Assembly: GCA_024741835.1 (NCBI GenBank)
Contig: JAENRP010000508.1
Coordinates: 1-17,654 of the forward strand
Origin: Diplocarpon mali
Lineage: Eukaryota; Ascomycota; Leotiomycetes; Helotiales; Drepanopezizaceae
DNA: 17,654 nucleotides
Direction: 5' to 3'
Position numbers and translations under genes: made by a program. Each line of letters opens with the position of its first letter. Positions within the stretch are counted from its first letter, which is position 1. This document shows positions 1 to 9,816 of this stretch, piece after piece. Under the pieces are notes generated by a model, which worked only from the letters and a program-made list of their open reading frames with translations, had not been told where the DNA came from and ran no database searches.

Positions 1-71
1 ATTTTAGTAAGTAGGCCTTTAAATAGGTAGAGTTTATTAATTATATATACTATATAATTAGTATTATTATA

Positions 72-1241
72 TTAATTGGATTTAAGGATCTTATAAAGAT
101 CGGCTTTTAAAATATAAGTATCTTTATTATAATTATTATCTAAATTATCAAAAGTAGATTTAAGTTTAAATAACTTACTATTATTATTAAAGGTATCTAC
201 TAAAGTTTTAGCTAAATAGCCTTTTCCTTTGCCTTTCCTTAGTAGTTGCAGCCTTTAATAGGATAAGGGCAGTTTGCTTCTTAACTTCTACTTTAATTGC
301 TTTTTAATATTAAAGCTAGCAACTATATCAATTAATTGCCTTTTAACTTTACAATTAGTAATATTATAAGTACTATTATAAAAGTAGTATCCCTAATAAG
401 CTTAAGGGCTTATCTTGCGCTCCTTTCTCTTCTTAGGCTTATCGTTGCCTTATAACGCAGTATTTGCCGATTTAAAGCGTCCTTTAAAGTCTTACTTAAT
501 AGTTCGAAGGAGGTCGATCTTCTTATAAATCTTAAGGTTAGGTTAAATAAAAAGAGATTATTTTATAATAATAAACTTAAGAGGAAGGCTATTAAGTAAG
601 AAATTAAAAAGCTAAGTTTCTTTAAAAGTTATAGCTATCCTAGGATCTGCGGCTTTTACTCTCTTCCTCACTTTATATAATATAGACTAGGCAAAGTCTA
701 TATTTATATCTATTTCCTTATTATCTTTATCTTTTCTATATTAAAATAAAGTGATCTACTATAGTAGATATTAAGTATTAAAGGCAGTTGTTTAAAAGTA
801 TTTTACCTTTAAAGTATCCTATCTTATCTTTATATTATTATAAATTCGAATAAAATCTCGGTGTTTATTGCTTAAACCTCTATTAATCTTAAGCTTATAT
901 TTAGCTAAGGCTAGCCTATACTCCTTTTCCTTTTCTATATTCAAAATCTGCCTTTAGGATTCTTAGTTATTATCTACTAAAGCTCTTAAGCTAAGCTTAT
1001 TTAATATATTTAGCAAATCCTTAGCAGTTATATTAGCTATTAAAGTAAAAGTAGACGAATTAGTAGAAGGAGTATAAGGAGCTATTCTTACGTATTTAAT
1101 AAGTGTCTTTTAAATCGCTATTTCAATGCCTTTGCTCTTAAAGTAAAGCTTTAAATAGTCGAACTATTATTACCAGTTCTTTCGAAAGAATTAGAGATCT
1201 TTAGGTCTAGTGTTTCGATCAGAATCGGAAGCTATTGCCAT
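72..1241 (-). pseudogene. Decayed Gag-like ORF, probably Ty1/copia-type
   Basis: Read on the minus strand from an ATG at 1241-1239 to a TAA at 74-72, this is 390 codons in one frame with no net indel. It is broken by many TAA/TAG codons where Gln or Trp is expected. The start reads MAIASDSDRNTRPKDL. The middle, after a charged region, reads FNFLLNSLPLKF, which resembles the FL-(N/S)-GLP segment of copia-type Gag (UBN2-like) proteins. A lysine-rich stretch (KPKKRKERK) leads into YYFYNSTYNITNC near 370-330, which looks like a CCHC zinc knuckle with Cys and His turned to Tyr. The end is rich in Asp/Asn. No protease or integrase follows before the left edge. Gag identity is fairly likely; copia rather than another LTR group is inference. 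It is transcribed away from the gypsy element to its right. Confidence 0.6.
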
Positions 1242-1282
1242 TTCGAATAAAATTACATTTAAAATCAAATAAATTAAATAGT

Positions 1283-1521
1283 TAAAGGCACTCCTCCTAT
1301 CGAAAAGTCGAAATGATTAAATAGTAGGTATTATAGAAGTATTAAATAAGGAGGAAGTCCTCTTATCGAAAAGGGTTTTTAGGCTATAATATAAGAAATT
1401 ATACCTCCTATAAAATATAGTAAAGTAAGGAATCACACCTCTTATAGTACTAAAGGGTTATAGAGCAAGGAATTATACCTCTTGCAATATAGGTTGGCTA
1501 AATAAGGAATTATACCTCTTA
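1283..1521. repeat. Array of six short hairpin-like repeats
   Basis: Six related 18-21 base units lie at about 1283-1300, 1347-1365, 1392-1410, 1426-1444, 1465-1485 and 1503-1521. The typical unit is TAAGGAATTATACCTCTTA. Its ends pair (TAAG with CTTA), and in the 1465 unit the closing bases change together to GCAAG and CTTGC, keeping the pairing. Starts of the last five units are 34 to 45 bases apart. The first two units are also each followed by a shared ATCGAAAAG. The array sits just upstream (in the minus-strand sense) of the Gag-like frame starting at 1241, so it may lie in that element's LTR or 5' leader. Its role is unknown. Confidence 0.7.
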
Positions 1522-1876
1522 TTCGCCGATTGCTCGCCTTTTACTATAAGTCTCATTCAACTTCCTACTAATAGTTATAGCATAAGTACTTTCTAAAGGA
1601 AGTCAATAATCTATTATCGGTTAGGCTAGGGCTTATAACCTATTAAGCTTAAGTAAGTCGGCGCAATAGGTAATGAAAACTTCTAAAGGTCGATAGTCGA
1701 TATATTAATAAGAGTTAAGGAAGGAAGGTTACCCCTTTCTTCCCTATAGCTATATACGTATCAATATCCTACTGACTAAGCAGTAGGGTCATATAATAAT
1801 ACATCAGAGTAATGGCTATATCACCCATTTCAACAGATTCGCGCATTTAAGGCTAGAGAAATTAAAGGGCCTATAT
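1522..1876. other. Stretch without a recognisable gene
   Basis: No coding frame is convincing on either strand. The first 200 bases are strongly RIP-like. From about 1765 to 1860 several CpA and TpG survive (for example around ACATCAGAGTAATGG), so this patch is less mutated than its surroundings. It could hold part of the LTR of the minus-strand element, but I found no second copy to prove this. Confidence 0.4.
1768..1787. repeat. Perfect 7-bp inverted repeat with 6-base loop
   Basis: CCTACTG at 1768-1774 and CAGTAGG at 1781-1787 are exact reverse complements around the loop ACTAAG. A TATATAC sequence lies just before it. It could be an RNA hairpin of a retrotransposon leader or a chance inverted repeat; the sequence does not decide. 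Confidence 0.5.
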
Positions 1877-2455
1877 AAGGTCTTGACCTTAAAACGGAAG
1901 ATCTAAGTACTAAAGGATCGCCTAGTATACCGAATTTGCAAGCTAATAAAACTTCGAAATCAAACGCGAACTAAGCTTAATCTATAGAAAGATTCGATAT
2001 TAGCGCCAATATCTATTAATACTACTAGACTATTTATAACCTTAATTAAAGGAAATAATTGGTTTTCTTAAATAGTAGATAACTCCACTTAGTAGATATA
2101 GACTATTTACGCTAGGATTAAATCTAAGCTTATAGAAAAGTTAGAAACTTAGAAAGTGATAGAAGAACGCTAGACCTAGTTGAAGCTAATAGCTATTAGG
2201 TTTAATAATGCATTAGAGATTAAAGCAAAGCTTAATAAATAAGTAAAATAAGGAGTTTATTATAAATTAACTATAATATATAAAGGTTCCTATTAAAATA
2301 GCATCGCTAAGCAAAGCATTTAGCAAATAGAGACTGATTATTACACTCTATTATAAGATACTAACTTACTATTAGAATTCTAGAACCTTGCGATTAAGGC
2401 AAACGCATACTATAGAGACCTAAGATGGATAGGTCTCGTGACATATATTACATAA
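1877..2455 (+). pseudogene. Weak coding-like stretch, unrecognised
   Basis: This plus-strand frame can be read through about a dozen TAA/TAG stops to a TAA at 2453-2455, with codon-like composition and charged residues. Fragments include KLIEKLET, RFNNALEIKAKLNK and YYRDLRWIGLVTYIT. The absence of TGA and the type of stops match the RIP-decayed genes elsewhere in the window, which suggests a former exon. I do not recognise the product. It has no credible start, and it could be a fragment of a gene or of a repeat. Noncoding sequence that reads open by chance is a real alternative. Confidence 0.25.
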
Positions 2456-2945
2456 TCGGCGCAGGACGATAGGAGGATAAAAGGGCCATCTTCTATATAT
2501 AGAGATAGCGCGCGTTGCTATAGTATTAAATATACCCTATACTTGGGACTTATTCCCAATATCTTGTTTAAGAGAGCCCGCTTATAGTACTGCCTCCTCT
2601 TGTTTTTAGGTCTTCCCTTAGGCTTATTCTTATATTATCTTCCTTCTGTTTTATATTAGTGACTTACGCAAGGACCGATTTCTTAAGATTTCCGTCCTTA
2701 TATAACCTTATCGATCTTTTAGTTCGCAGATAAGAGACCGGCCTTTCGAAAAATACATCTTTAAAGCACTTATAGCATTTTAATCAACTTTAAAAACCTT
2801 ATCTTCAATCGCCTAGTTACTTAGAACTATCGATTTTCGTTTAGCAATTATTAATAACTTCAGAATTTCCCTTTTCGGCTCTACTTTGAAAAACCCCTAT
2901 TTTTCTCCTTAATTCTAAAATTCTCGGAATTTTCGGCTTTCTAGT
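2456..2945 (+). promoter_or_regulatory. Leader or possible 5' LTR of the gypsy element
   Basis: This 490-base stretch lies directly upstream of the gypsy gag start and holds no gene. It has a TATA-like TATATATA at 2494-2501 followed by a GC-richer GCGCGCG patch, as a promoter in an LTR might. I looked by eye for a matching copy downstream of pol (9817-10206) and found none, so the LTR borders, target-site duplication and primer-binding site remain unassigned. Promoter or LTR function is inferred from position only. Confidence 0.3.
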
Positions 2946-3331
2946 ATGAAAAGTTTAATAAACCCTATAATAGCAATCTCTAATAGCAGTAGTTTCGAGT
3001 ACTTAAGTAATATTAAGCGCAAACTCTAACTAGAAGTATCTCCTTAGAATCCTTAAAAAGCCGAATCTGATAATTCAGCCGCCTTAGCTAGATAGAACTT
3101 TAAAAATTGCCCTAGAATCGTCTTTAAAGACCCCTTTATTTTAAAGACTAATAGGAATTGGTCTAAAGGTTAAGAAGAATCTTAGATATAAACCTTATCT
3201 TAGAAATTGGTCTTTAATTAAGTAAACCTTATCTTATTACAATTAATTGCAATATTCCTATTAGCTATTTAGCACCTACTTAGAATCTCTTAATAAACTT
3301 AGATTAAACTTTTAATAGAATTCGGAATTCC

Positions 3332-3354
3332 ACTTTTAGGCTTAGCCTATAAGT
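3332..3354. repeat. 23-bp palindrome, copy 1
   Basis: Arms ACTTTTAGGCT and AGCCTATAAGT match at 10 of 11 positions around a central T. It lies inside gypsy gag, read in the L-A-G-x-A-C-E frame (here LLGLAYK). It is the leftmost copy seen. Confidence 0.85.
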
Positions 3355-4340
3355 AGGAGGATAAAAAGACATCTTTAAACAACTTAAGGCTACTACCTAC
3401 TTTTTCAATATTAACGCTTAAAAATACTAATAATAATAATAATTTTAAATTTTTTATTAACCCTTTATCCGAATCTTTTCAAACTCGTCTTAGTCACTTT
3501 AAGATTGACTTGGATTCTAAACGTTCTTTAAGCCCTTTTGAATTTCGAAGTACTCCTCTTAGCAATTAATCTCGCAATATCAAAGCTTCCCCTTTACCCT
3601 TTATAGATTCTATTAACCCAAACGGTTAGTATAAAACGATAATAGCCGCATTTAGGGCTATTACTAATCACTTTCCCTTCTTTAGTTCCCTTAGTGCTTC
3701 TTACTTTATAAGCGCTAATATTACTAATTTCCTTAAGTAATATAAGGAAACTTATTACAATTTTAGTATTATATAAAAGGATATGATTTCTCGACTTCCT
3801 TGCTACTATGATCATATAAGCAAAGATATTATTAAGTCCCTCCTTAAATAGAAAACTTATAATTTATAGGAACTCCTTATTAAGGCCTTCAAATCTGAAT
3901 TCTGCGAATTTAATAAACAGTAGATTTGCAATACCTTAGCTTTCTTAAAGGAATTTATTCTAATTACTTATACTCCTAAGGAACTTAAGAACTACTATTG
4001 GACTTTTACTTATATATCAAATACCTTAATTAGCTAGAAAATACTTAGCGAAGTTGAAAAAGGCCGCCTTTTCTTACTTAGATTACCTACTAGCCTTTGA
4101 AATAAGATTATTAAGCATTTTAAGATCGATAAGTAAGACCCTATAACCTTTGCCTTATTTAAGGAATTCTCGGCCTTTGCTTTGAAATCAGATCTTAGTA
4201 AGAGAACTATTAATACTATAGAATAGGAAAAAGCCCTTACTCCCTCTTATACTAAAGACCTTAAAAGCTTAGTCTAAGAATACTCAAAAGCTTTAAAAGT
4301 TATAGAAGAGGCTAAGAAGAACCTAATAGTTATACCTTTC

Positions 4341-4363
4341 ACTCGCGGGCCTAACCTAGGAGT
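4341..4363. repeat. 23-bp palindrome, copy 2
   Basis: Left arm ACTCGCGGGCC, right arm AACCTAGGAGT, 6 of 11 positions paired. It combines a CGC-type left half with a CCTAGG-type right half. It lies inside gag, read as TRGPNLGV. A TTTC run precedes it. Confidence 0.8.
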
Positions 4364-5640
4364 AAGATCTAACCTTAGAATTAAGGAACTTAAGACCTAA
4401 TTTATAAAACTCTAAATCTAAAGCTTAGAAACTAGAATTAATAATCTCTTATAAGAAAAATAGCATATTCCCTAGTTTAGTAATAAATAAAACTCAGCTA
4501 TTATAAGCCAACCTAGTAGTTCCTATTACTAGACTCTTGCTTTTTATCATTTGGAATAACCAGCTAATATAAGAATGCAATAGCTAGCTAAAGAAGGAGG
4601 AATTAATCCTAACTAGCACTCTGCCAATATTAATACTATAGGGTACTAAGGAAACGGCAATAGAAGACGACTAACCTGCAACTTTTATAATAATAAAGAA
4701 CTTAACTACGCTTTATATAAGTATTATAACAATTGCCCTCTTTTCCTTTATTTTATTAATACTAAGGTTATATATATTAATAAGTATAGGATACTTTGTA
4801 TTAGAGATCCTAGGCTAGACGCTATCCTTATTAAAAAATACTAGAATTATTTATAGCTATAGACTATTTAAATAATAATATATAGTATAAAGTAGGACGA
4901 GGATTTGGCTAAATAGAAGCGTATTATCGAAATCAACTCTAAGGTCCTAACTTATATATATATAGGTCTAGCTAGCAATCTACTTAAGGGAGTGCTTATT
5001 AATTAAACTTCGAATTAGACTGCTATTAAAGTCAGAGGTATTTCTATTTTAAAGTAGGTTAATAATAATATATCTGCTAATATTAATGCTACTTTTGTAT
5101 TTAGAAACCCTTAGAATACTTAGCGTCCTTTTAGATCTACTACTCCTTTAATACTAATAAAACTAGCTAAAGTCCAGAAATTAATATATGCAACTTAGGA
5201 ATCTTAATATAAAGTCCAAATGCTAAAAGATACTTAATAATCTGAAACTATAATAGATAAAGATAAAGCCGATATAGTAGATAAATTAATTAAAGATATA
5301 ATAGATAAAGATGGCTTTAAGCTTGAAGATTAAGAAGTCGAAGTTATTGCGCAGACCCTTGACCTTAAGCAAAAGAGATAGATATTAAAATAGGAGAAAT
5401 TTATTAATAAATATACTAGTTTAACTGCAATAAAGAAAGCTGTAGAGAATATTATAGCTTAGCAAATTAACCTTACGTTTAAAGACCTATTTAATTTGAT
5501 TAAATACTTTAATAAAGTGCTAAAAAAGCATATCCTAATTGCCTTTAAAGATTTGAATAATAATAAGGAAATGGAAATTATAATATAAAAGAACTCTAAG
5601 AAGTACTTAGCCTTAATCAAATGTCTTTAGATTGCAAAAG

Positions 5641-6150
5641 ACAAAGGAACTTAGAGGTATTATAATATTATAGTAATAGCTTTAATATCTTAGAATATTA
5701 ATTGAAATTATTTAGCAGTTGTAATAAAAAGCCCTATTATTATTTATTTAATAGAAGAATCAGTTAAAGCAAAGGCTTTAATCAATTGTAATTTAGAAGT
5801 TAATATAATAATTAGAAAAGTAGCGGAAATAGCTTAATTAACAATTGTTAGCGATCGACTCCTTATTTATTCGACTATCTTTAGATCGAAATATAATTTT
5901 AATAGATAAGTGAAAAACGTAAAGGTTAAAGTTAAAGAAATCGTTAATTATACTAACTTTCTAATAATAGAGAATTTTTCAAATGATATTCTTTTAAAAA
6001 TGCCTTTTATTTTAAAATCTTAGCTAATATTTAACTATTTTAAAGATAGTCTTATAAAAGCTAGTCTTTAGAATATAGATCGATCCTTAAAAGGACAAAT
6101 GGTTATTGCAAGAGATATAGCCGAATTTTAAAATAAGGTTTCAGGAAATG
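5641..6150 (+). pseudogene. Gypsy aspartic protease, decayed
   Basis: In the same frame as gag. The segment VKAKALINCNLEVNIIIRKV (5763 onward) matches the retropepsin pattern A-L-(I/V)-D-S-G-A-E-(V/A)-N. Asp is Asn (AAT at 5784-5786), Ser is Cys, and Gly is Asn. Downstream, FLIIENFSNDILLKMPFI (about 5950-6015) matches the second conserved part, usually D-L-I-L-G-M-P-(F/W)-L, here with Gly turned to Lys. The enzyme would cut the Gag-Pol polyprotein; this copy lacks its catalytic Asp. The reading frame is lost after about 6130. Confidence 0.8.
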
Positions 6151-6256
6151 ATTAGCTAGTATAAGGGCTAGGCTTAATGCTAATAAGGGAAGGCACTTAG
6201 CAAAGAGTTATAGCAAAAGAATAGGAAGTTTGCCGATTTTAAATAATAGTAATTTA

Positions 6257-6279
6257 ACTCACAGTCCTAGACTAGGAGT
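6257..6279. repeat. 23-bp palindrome, copy 3
   Basis: Left arm ACTCACAGTCC, right arm AGACTAGGAGT, 8 of 11 paired. In the Pol frame it reads THSPRLGV. It lies at the point where the reading frame moves from the protease frame to the reverse transcriptase frame. Confidence 0.8.
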
Positions 6280-6418
6280 CAAATCTGGAATTTTGAGAAA
6301 TAGTATAATTGGCGTTTTATCGGCTTAATAATTAAGAAAAAAGAAAAATAAGGTAGAGAAGAGAGTTCGTTTTACAAATTTCGACAATTTACCAATTATT
6401 TTAAAAAACTTAAAAACT

Positions 6419-6441
6419 ACTTATAAGCCGGACCTGCGAGT
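6419..6441. repeat. 23-bp palindrome, copy 4
   Basis: Left arm ACTTATAAGCC, right arm GACCTGCGAGT. All five arm mismatches are transitions, as one-sided RIP or CpG decay would give. In the Pol frame it reads TYKPDLRV, followed by GAAAA. Confidence 0.85.
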
Positions 6442-6697
6442 GAAAAATAATAAAATTATTGATAATATTTCCATTTACGCACTTTAAATTAATAACTTAG
6501 AAAATCTTTTATTTGTTTTTAAAAAGGAAAATTCGAACTATTTTGCAAGATTTGATAAAAAAGGAAAGAAGTAGAGAAGCATAGTACTAGCTAATATTCG
6601 AATTATATATAAAAGCAAGGCTGATAAAGTACGACTGGTAGATTAGGGAATCTCTAATAGCTTAAAGCCTAGAGGACTAAATGATTGGTTTGAATAA

Positions 6698-6844
6698 GAC
6701 GAGAAGCTTCGACCTCCGAAGCCGGGTGGCAAATTCGACAAGTTTATCACAGATATGCTGAAAATTGGAGAAGACTTGACAGAGCAAGAACGCGAACTAC
6801 TCTATAAAACCTTGATAAATCGAAAGGACGCCTTGGCTTTTGAC
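6698..6844 (+). other. RIP-poor island inside gypsy pol
   Basis: Forty-nine codons stay open here (for example LRPPKPGGKFDKFITDMLK and EDLTEQERELLYKTL) between stops at 6695 and 6845. From 6661 to 6847 I count about 17 CpA or TpG, against 4 in a similar length at 7021-7200. The protein belongs to the Pol segment just before reverse transcriptase. Confidence 0.7.
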
Positions 6845-8333
6845 TAGACGGAACTAGGCCAAATTCGAAAAGAGGTTACGCCTTATATTAAGATTAAGAT
6901 AATACCCTATAAAGCCTAGCAAGAGAAAACATTCGGGATCCCTAAAGCTCTTTAAGAAAAGGTAATCGAAATATTAAAGGATAGGCTAAAGCAAGGTATT
7001 CTCAAGTTTTATAATAGCCCTTATAAGAACAAATAGTTCTTAGTTACTAAAAAAGAGAAGGGAACTTATAGACTAATAATAGTAGTAGTAGAGATGAACT
7101 AAGTAACTATTAGGGATACTAACGTTCCTTTAAATATAGATGAGTTCTTAAATGAATTTATAGGATTAACCTATAGCTCTTTTATTAACTTCTTCTTTAA
7201 ATACAACTAATTTATTCTTAATATTAAATCGAGAGATATAATAGCAATTCAAACCCCTCTTAAGCTACTTTAGATAATAAGATTACCTTAAGGGGCTATA
7301 AATTCGATCGCTCAATTTGTTTAAGTAATCTATAAGATATTAGTAGATTATATACCTAATATTATGCTCCCTTATATAAATAATATAAGAGTAAAAGGAT
7401 CGAGATTATTTTATAACTATAAAGAAGTTCTCCTTAGTATATAATAATTTATAATAGAACACATTTAGAACTTAGACTAAGTGCTTATATAATTCGAAAG
7501 GGTAAGAGCAATAGTTAATCCAAAGTTATAATACTATCTTTTATCAATAGAAATTGTTAGTTTTATTACTAATTCTAATAGCCGAAGTCCTTAAAGGGCT
7601 AAAGTACTTAAAATCGATAAATGAAAGAGGTATAATAATATAGTAGAAGCCCGCGCGTTTATTAGCGTTATAATATACTATCGCATTTAAATCAAAGATT
7701 TTGCTAAAAAGGCAGTACCTATTTACGCCTTATTTTAAAAAGGGGCTAAGTTTTAATAAGAGGAACCCTAAATAAAGGCTATAAAATAACTAAAGCAAGC
7801 ATTGCTTAAAGCGCTATATCTGATTAAAATAGACTATAGAGCCAACGCTAGGCCAATTATACTAATAGTTGACGCAAGCTTAATCAAATAGGGTGCTGTC
7901 CTTTAATAAGCTAATAGCTAATAAAAAAGACATCTAGCTTGCTTTAAAAGTAGTCTTTAGAATCTAATAGAGATAAAGTATAATACTATTAAATAGGAAT
8001 GCAAAGGAGCTTTAAAAGTAATAAAAAAGATAAGAAGCGACCTTTATAGCACTTACTTTATCTTTGAAACTAATGCTAAATGCTAGTAGAATAATTGAAT
8101 AGAGCTATAAGCGACCTACCTAAAGCCTTACTAATAAAATGGATTGCTTAAATAAGACTAATGGACTTTGAAGTCAAATATATTTTAAAAATGAAAAATA
8201 CTACTATAGATGGCCTTTTAAGAAGAACTTGCCCTTACCCCTTTGATTTAATTAAAGAAGATAAAATAGATATTAATAAGTAGGTAGAGAACGAAATTGG
8301 TTATCTATTAATATATTGCCTTAAAGGGACTCG

Positions 8334-8356
8334 ACTTTTAGTCCTAGCCTGCGAGT
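8334..8356. repeat. 23-bp palindrome, copy 5
   Basis: Left arm ACTTTTAGTCC, right arm AGCCTGCGAGT, 6 of 11 paired. It lies between RNase H and integrase and is read in the second frame (LLVLACE). Confidence 0.85.
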
Positions 8357-9768
8357 TAGATAAGAGAATTTTATTATCTAATTACTTAAATGACTTTAAA
8401 GAAATCGCGAAATTTTTAATTACGCTTAAATAATTAAAGATAATTGCTCTTAAGGATTTTTAGAAATTCAAAGCTAAAGCTTTAATTTATCTAATATAAA
8501 GAAGACGATTATTTAAAAGGAGCGATAACTTATTCCTTATATAACTTTACTTAAATGATGAAAAACTAAAAGCTAAAGCTATTTAGGATATTTATAAGAA
8601 AACTGGCTATTAAGGAGCTAAGTCTACCTACTATTGACTCTTAAGGAAATTCTTTTAAAAGGGTTCTTTTAAAGATTATAAAGCCTTTGTGAAAAGTTGC
8701 GTCTCCTATTAGAAACGAAAACCTAGTTATAAAGAGAATACCCTATTCTTAACCTAGCTATTAGGCCTTTTTTATAAAGTCAGTCTTAATATTATATAAG
8801 TACTAATAATTGAAAATAGGATTATATATTTTATTCTAATAAAGGAAGACCTATTAGAATAGCTTAAAGGATGACCTTTAAGATCTGCTAATTCTAAATC
8901 TATTATAAAGTTCCTTTAAGAAGATATAGTCTATTGTTATAGACTTTTTAGCAGACTAACTATTAATAAAGGCTTTGAAAATAAAAGAGTAGTTAAAGCT
9001 TTCTTGCGAAAATATAGTATTAAACGGGTTTAAATCTTAGTATATAACTTAAAAGCTAATAAAGTAATAAAGCAAGGATATCGCGACATTCTTAATAGGC
9101 TATTTAAAGTTACCTATAGAGGATTTAAAAATTGGATAAAATACTTTTATAGAATACTCTTTGCTTATCGAACGACAATTTATAAACTAATTAGAGTTAT
9201 ACTATTTTTCCTTATCTAAAGCAGAGAGGCATAGCTCTCTTTTAAATCCTAATAGCCTATTTAAAGATTATTCGATTATAGTCAAATTTAAAACCGTTCT
9301 AATTTACTTATAATAAGATATTAATAACTTAAGCTTTAAGATATAGATATAGAGAAAATCATTTTATAAAAGAAATGATATTAGAAAAAAGCTAAGGAAG
9401 TATAAGCTGCTTCTAAAGTACTTAAAAAGCATCCTATTTAAAAAGATAATCTTATCCTAATTTATAATATTATAAGAAGTATTAATATATTAGTAGATAC
9501 TAAACTTAACTATTAATAGCTTAGCCTATTTAAAGTTAAATTTAAGTAGAAAGAAAAGGGATACTATTCTCTTTAGGAACTTAATAGAATCGATATTAAA
9601 GGAACCTTTGCAGCCAACTGACTAAAGCGCTTTTATTAATGCAACTAGACCTTATTCCCTTTAGAAGATGAATTAGAAATTGATATAACCTCTAAATCTT
9701 TTATAAGAACCGACGGCAATATAAGCAATTTTGAACCCTTAGATAAAGATTAAGATTTTTCCAACTTA

Positions 9769-9791
9769 ATTTATAAGCTAGTCCTGCAAGT
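9769..9791. repeat. 23-bp palindrome, copy 6
   Basis: Left arm ATTTATAAGCT, right arm GTCCTGCAAGT, 5 of 11 paired; it is heavily mutated. It lies at the C-terminus of Pol, read as IYKLVLQV. Confidence 0.65.
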
Positions 9792-9816
9792 AAAGAATAT
9801 TAAAATACCTAACTAA

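Larger units (their letters stand above)
2946..5640 (+). pseudogene. gag: Gypsy gag (capsid/nucleocapsid), decayed
   Basis: The frame starts at an ATG at 2946 (MKSLINPIIAISNSSSFEY) and stays in register through the protease. From about 3500 to 4300 it reads like the capsid region of fungal gypsy Gag: FLKEFILITYTPKELKNYY, then KILSEVEKGRLFLLRLPTSL, then NKIIKHFKIDK and DPITFALFKEFSAFALKSD. A possible nucleocapsid knuckle lies at 4677-4736 (Cys, then Tyr in expected Cys and His places, ending NNCP), but its spacing is unusual. Two 23-bp palindromes fall inside, at 3332 and 4341. The stretch from 5220 to 5640 is charged and lysine/aspartate-rich, with no clear domain. Stops are TAA/TAG, mostly at former Gln or Trp. 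The ATG was chosen because it is in frame and upstream of all recognisable Gag sequence; RIP could have created it or removed the original. Confidence 0.75.
6257..8280 (+). pseudogene. pol: Gypsy reverse transcriptase and RNase H, decayed
   Basis: The frame can be read from before 6257. Its linker holds two palindromes (6257, 6419) and an almost unmutated stretch, 6698-6844. Reverse transcriptase runs from about 6878: VIEILKDRLKQGILKFYNSP, then FLVTKKEKGTYRLI, with motif A as FINFFFKYN (Asp to Asn at 7187-7189). The YxDD box reads YINN at 7373-7384, so both Asp are Asn. The C-terminal part of RT reads ARAFISVIIYYRI. RNase H follows: FAKKAVPIYALF, then IILIVDASLIK with its first Asp kept, then ECKGALKVIKKIRSDLY, then FETNA where FETDA is expected. 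One base is missing at 8078-8082, after which LNRAISDLPKALL and FEVKYILKMKNTTIDGLLRR continue in the next frame. These order and motif matches are typical of fungal gypsy Pol. Confidence 0.92.
2946..9816 (+). mobile_element. Ty3/gypsy LTR retrotransposon, RIP-inactivated internal region
   Basis: The order gag, protease, reverse transcriptase, RNase H, integrase, C-terminal domain is that of Ty3/gypsy elements. Coding frames are legible over almost 6.9 kb. Gag and protease share one frame (codons starting at multiples of 3). Reverse transcriptase and most of RNase H lie in a second frame, with the change somewhere between about 6130 and 6257. A one-base loss near 8078-8082 moves the rest of pol to a third frame. 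Dozens of in-frame TAA/TAG stops are present. Catalytic residues of protease, reverse transcriptase and integrase are replaced, so the copy is dead. Six of the 23-bp palindromes sit inside it. Flanking LTRs were not identified, so the true element is longer than the span given. Confidence 0.92.
8281..9816 (+). pseudogene. Gypsy integrase and Pol C-terminus, decayed
   Basis: A spacer with a palindrome at 8334 leads to the HHCC zinc-binding part (about 8584-8715), where YKKTGY and KSCVSY show His and one Cys changed to Tyr. The DDE core follows. The first Asp is Asn (8788-8790, VSLN), the second is Asn (8965-8967, TINKGFEN where TVDGGPEN is usual), and the Glu is Lys (9070-9072, KVIKQGYR where GMIERGHK is usual). 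FAYRTTIYKLIRVILFFLI matches the conserved end of the core. From 9480, KLNYQQLSLFKVKF and ELNRIDIKGTFAAN*LKRFY match the C-terminal GPY-type region of these elements. A last palindrome lies at 9769. The true stop is uncertain because TAA codons at 9814, 9820 and 9826 may each be a former Gln. Confidence 0.9.

Noticed and set aside
2567..2592. Palindrome-like GAGCCCGCTTATAG
   Set aside because: It resembles the 23-bp family but the length is wrong and the left arm does not pair.
3354..3378. Similarity between GGAGGATAAAA-containing stretches at 2470 and 3354, as a possible LTR or repeat pair
   Set aside because: The match is short, does not extend on either side, and the second lies inside gag.
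3428..3443. Short AAT microsatellite
   Set aside because: About five units inside gag; expected in sequence of this composition.
3594..3815. Minus-strand open frame of 73 codons
   Set aside because: It lies opposite the gypsy gag, whose plus-strand reading is recognisable across the same bases.
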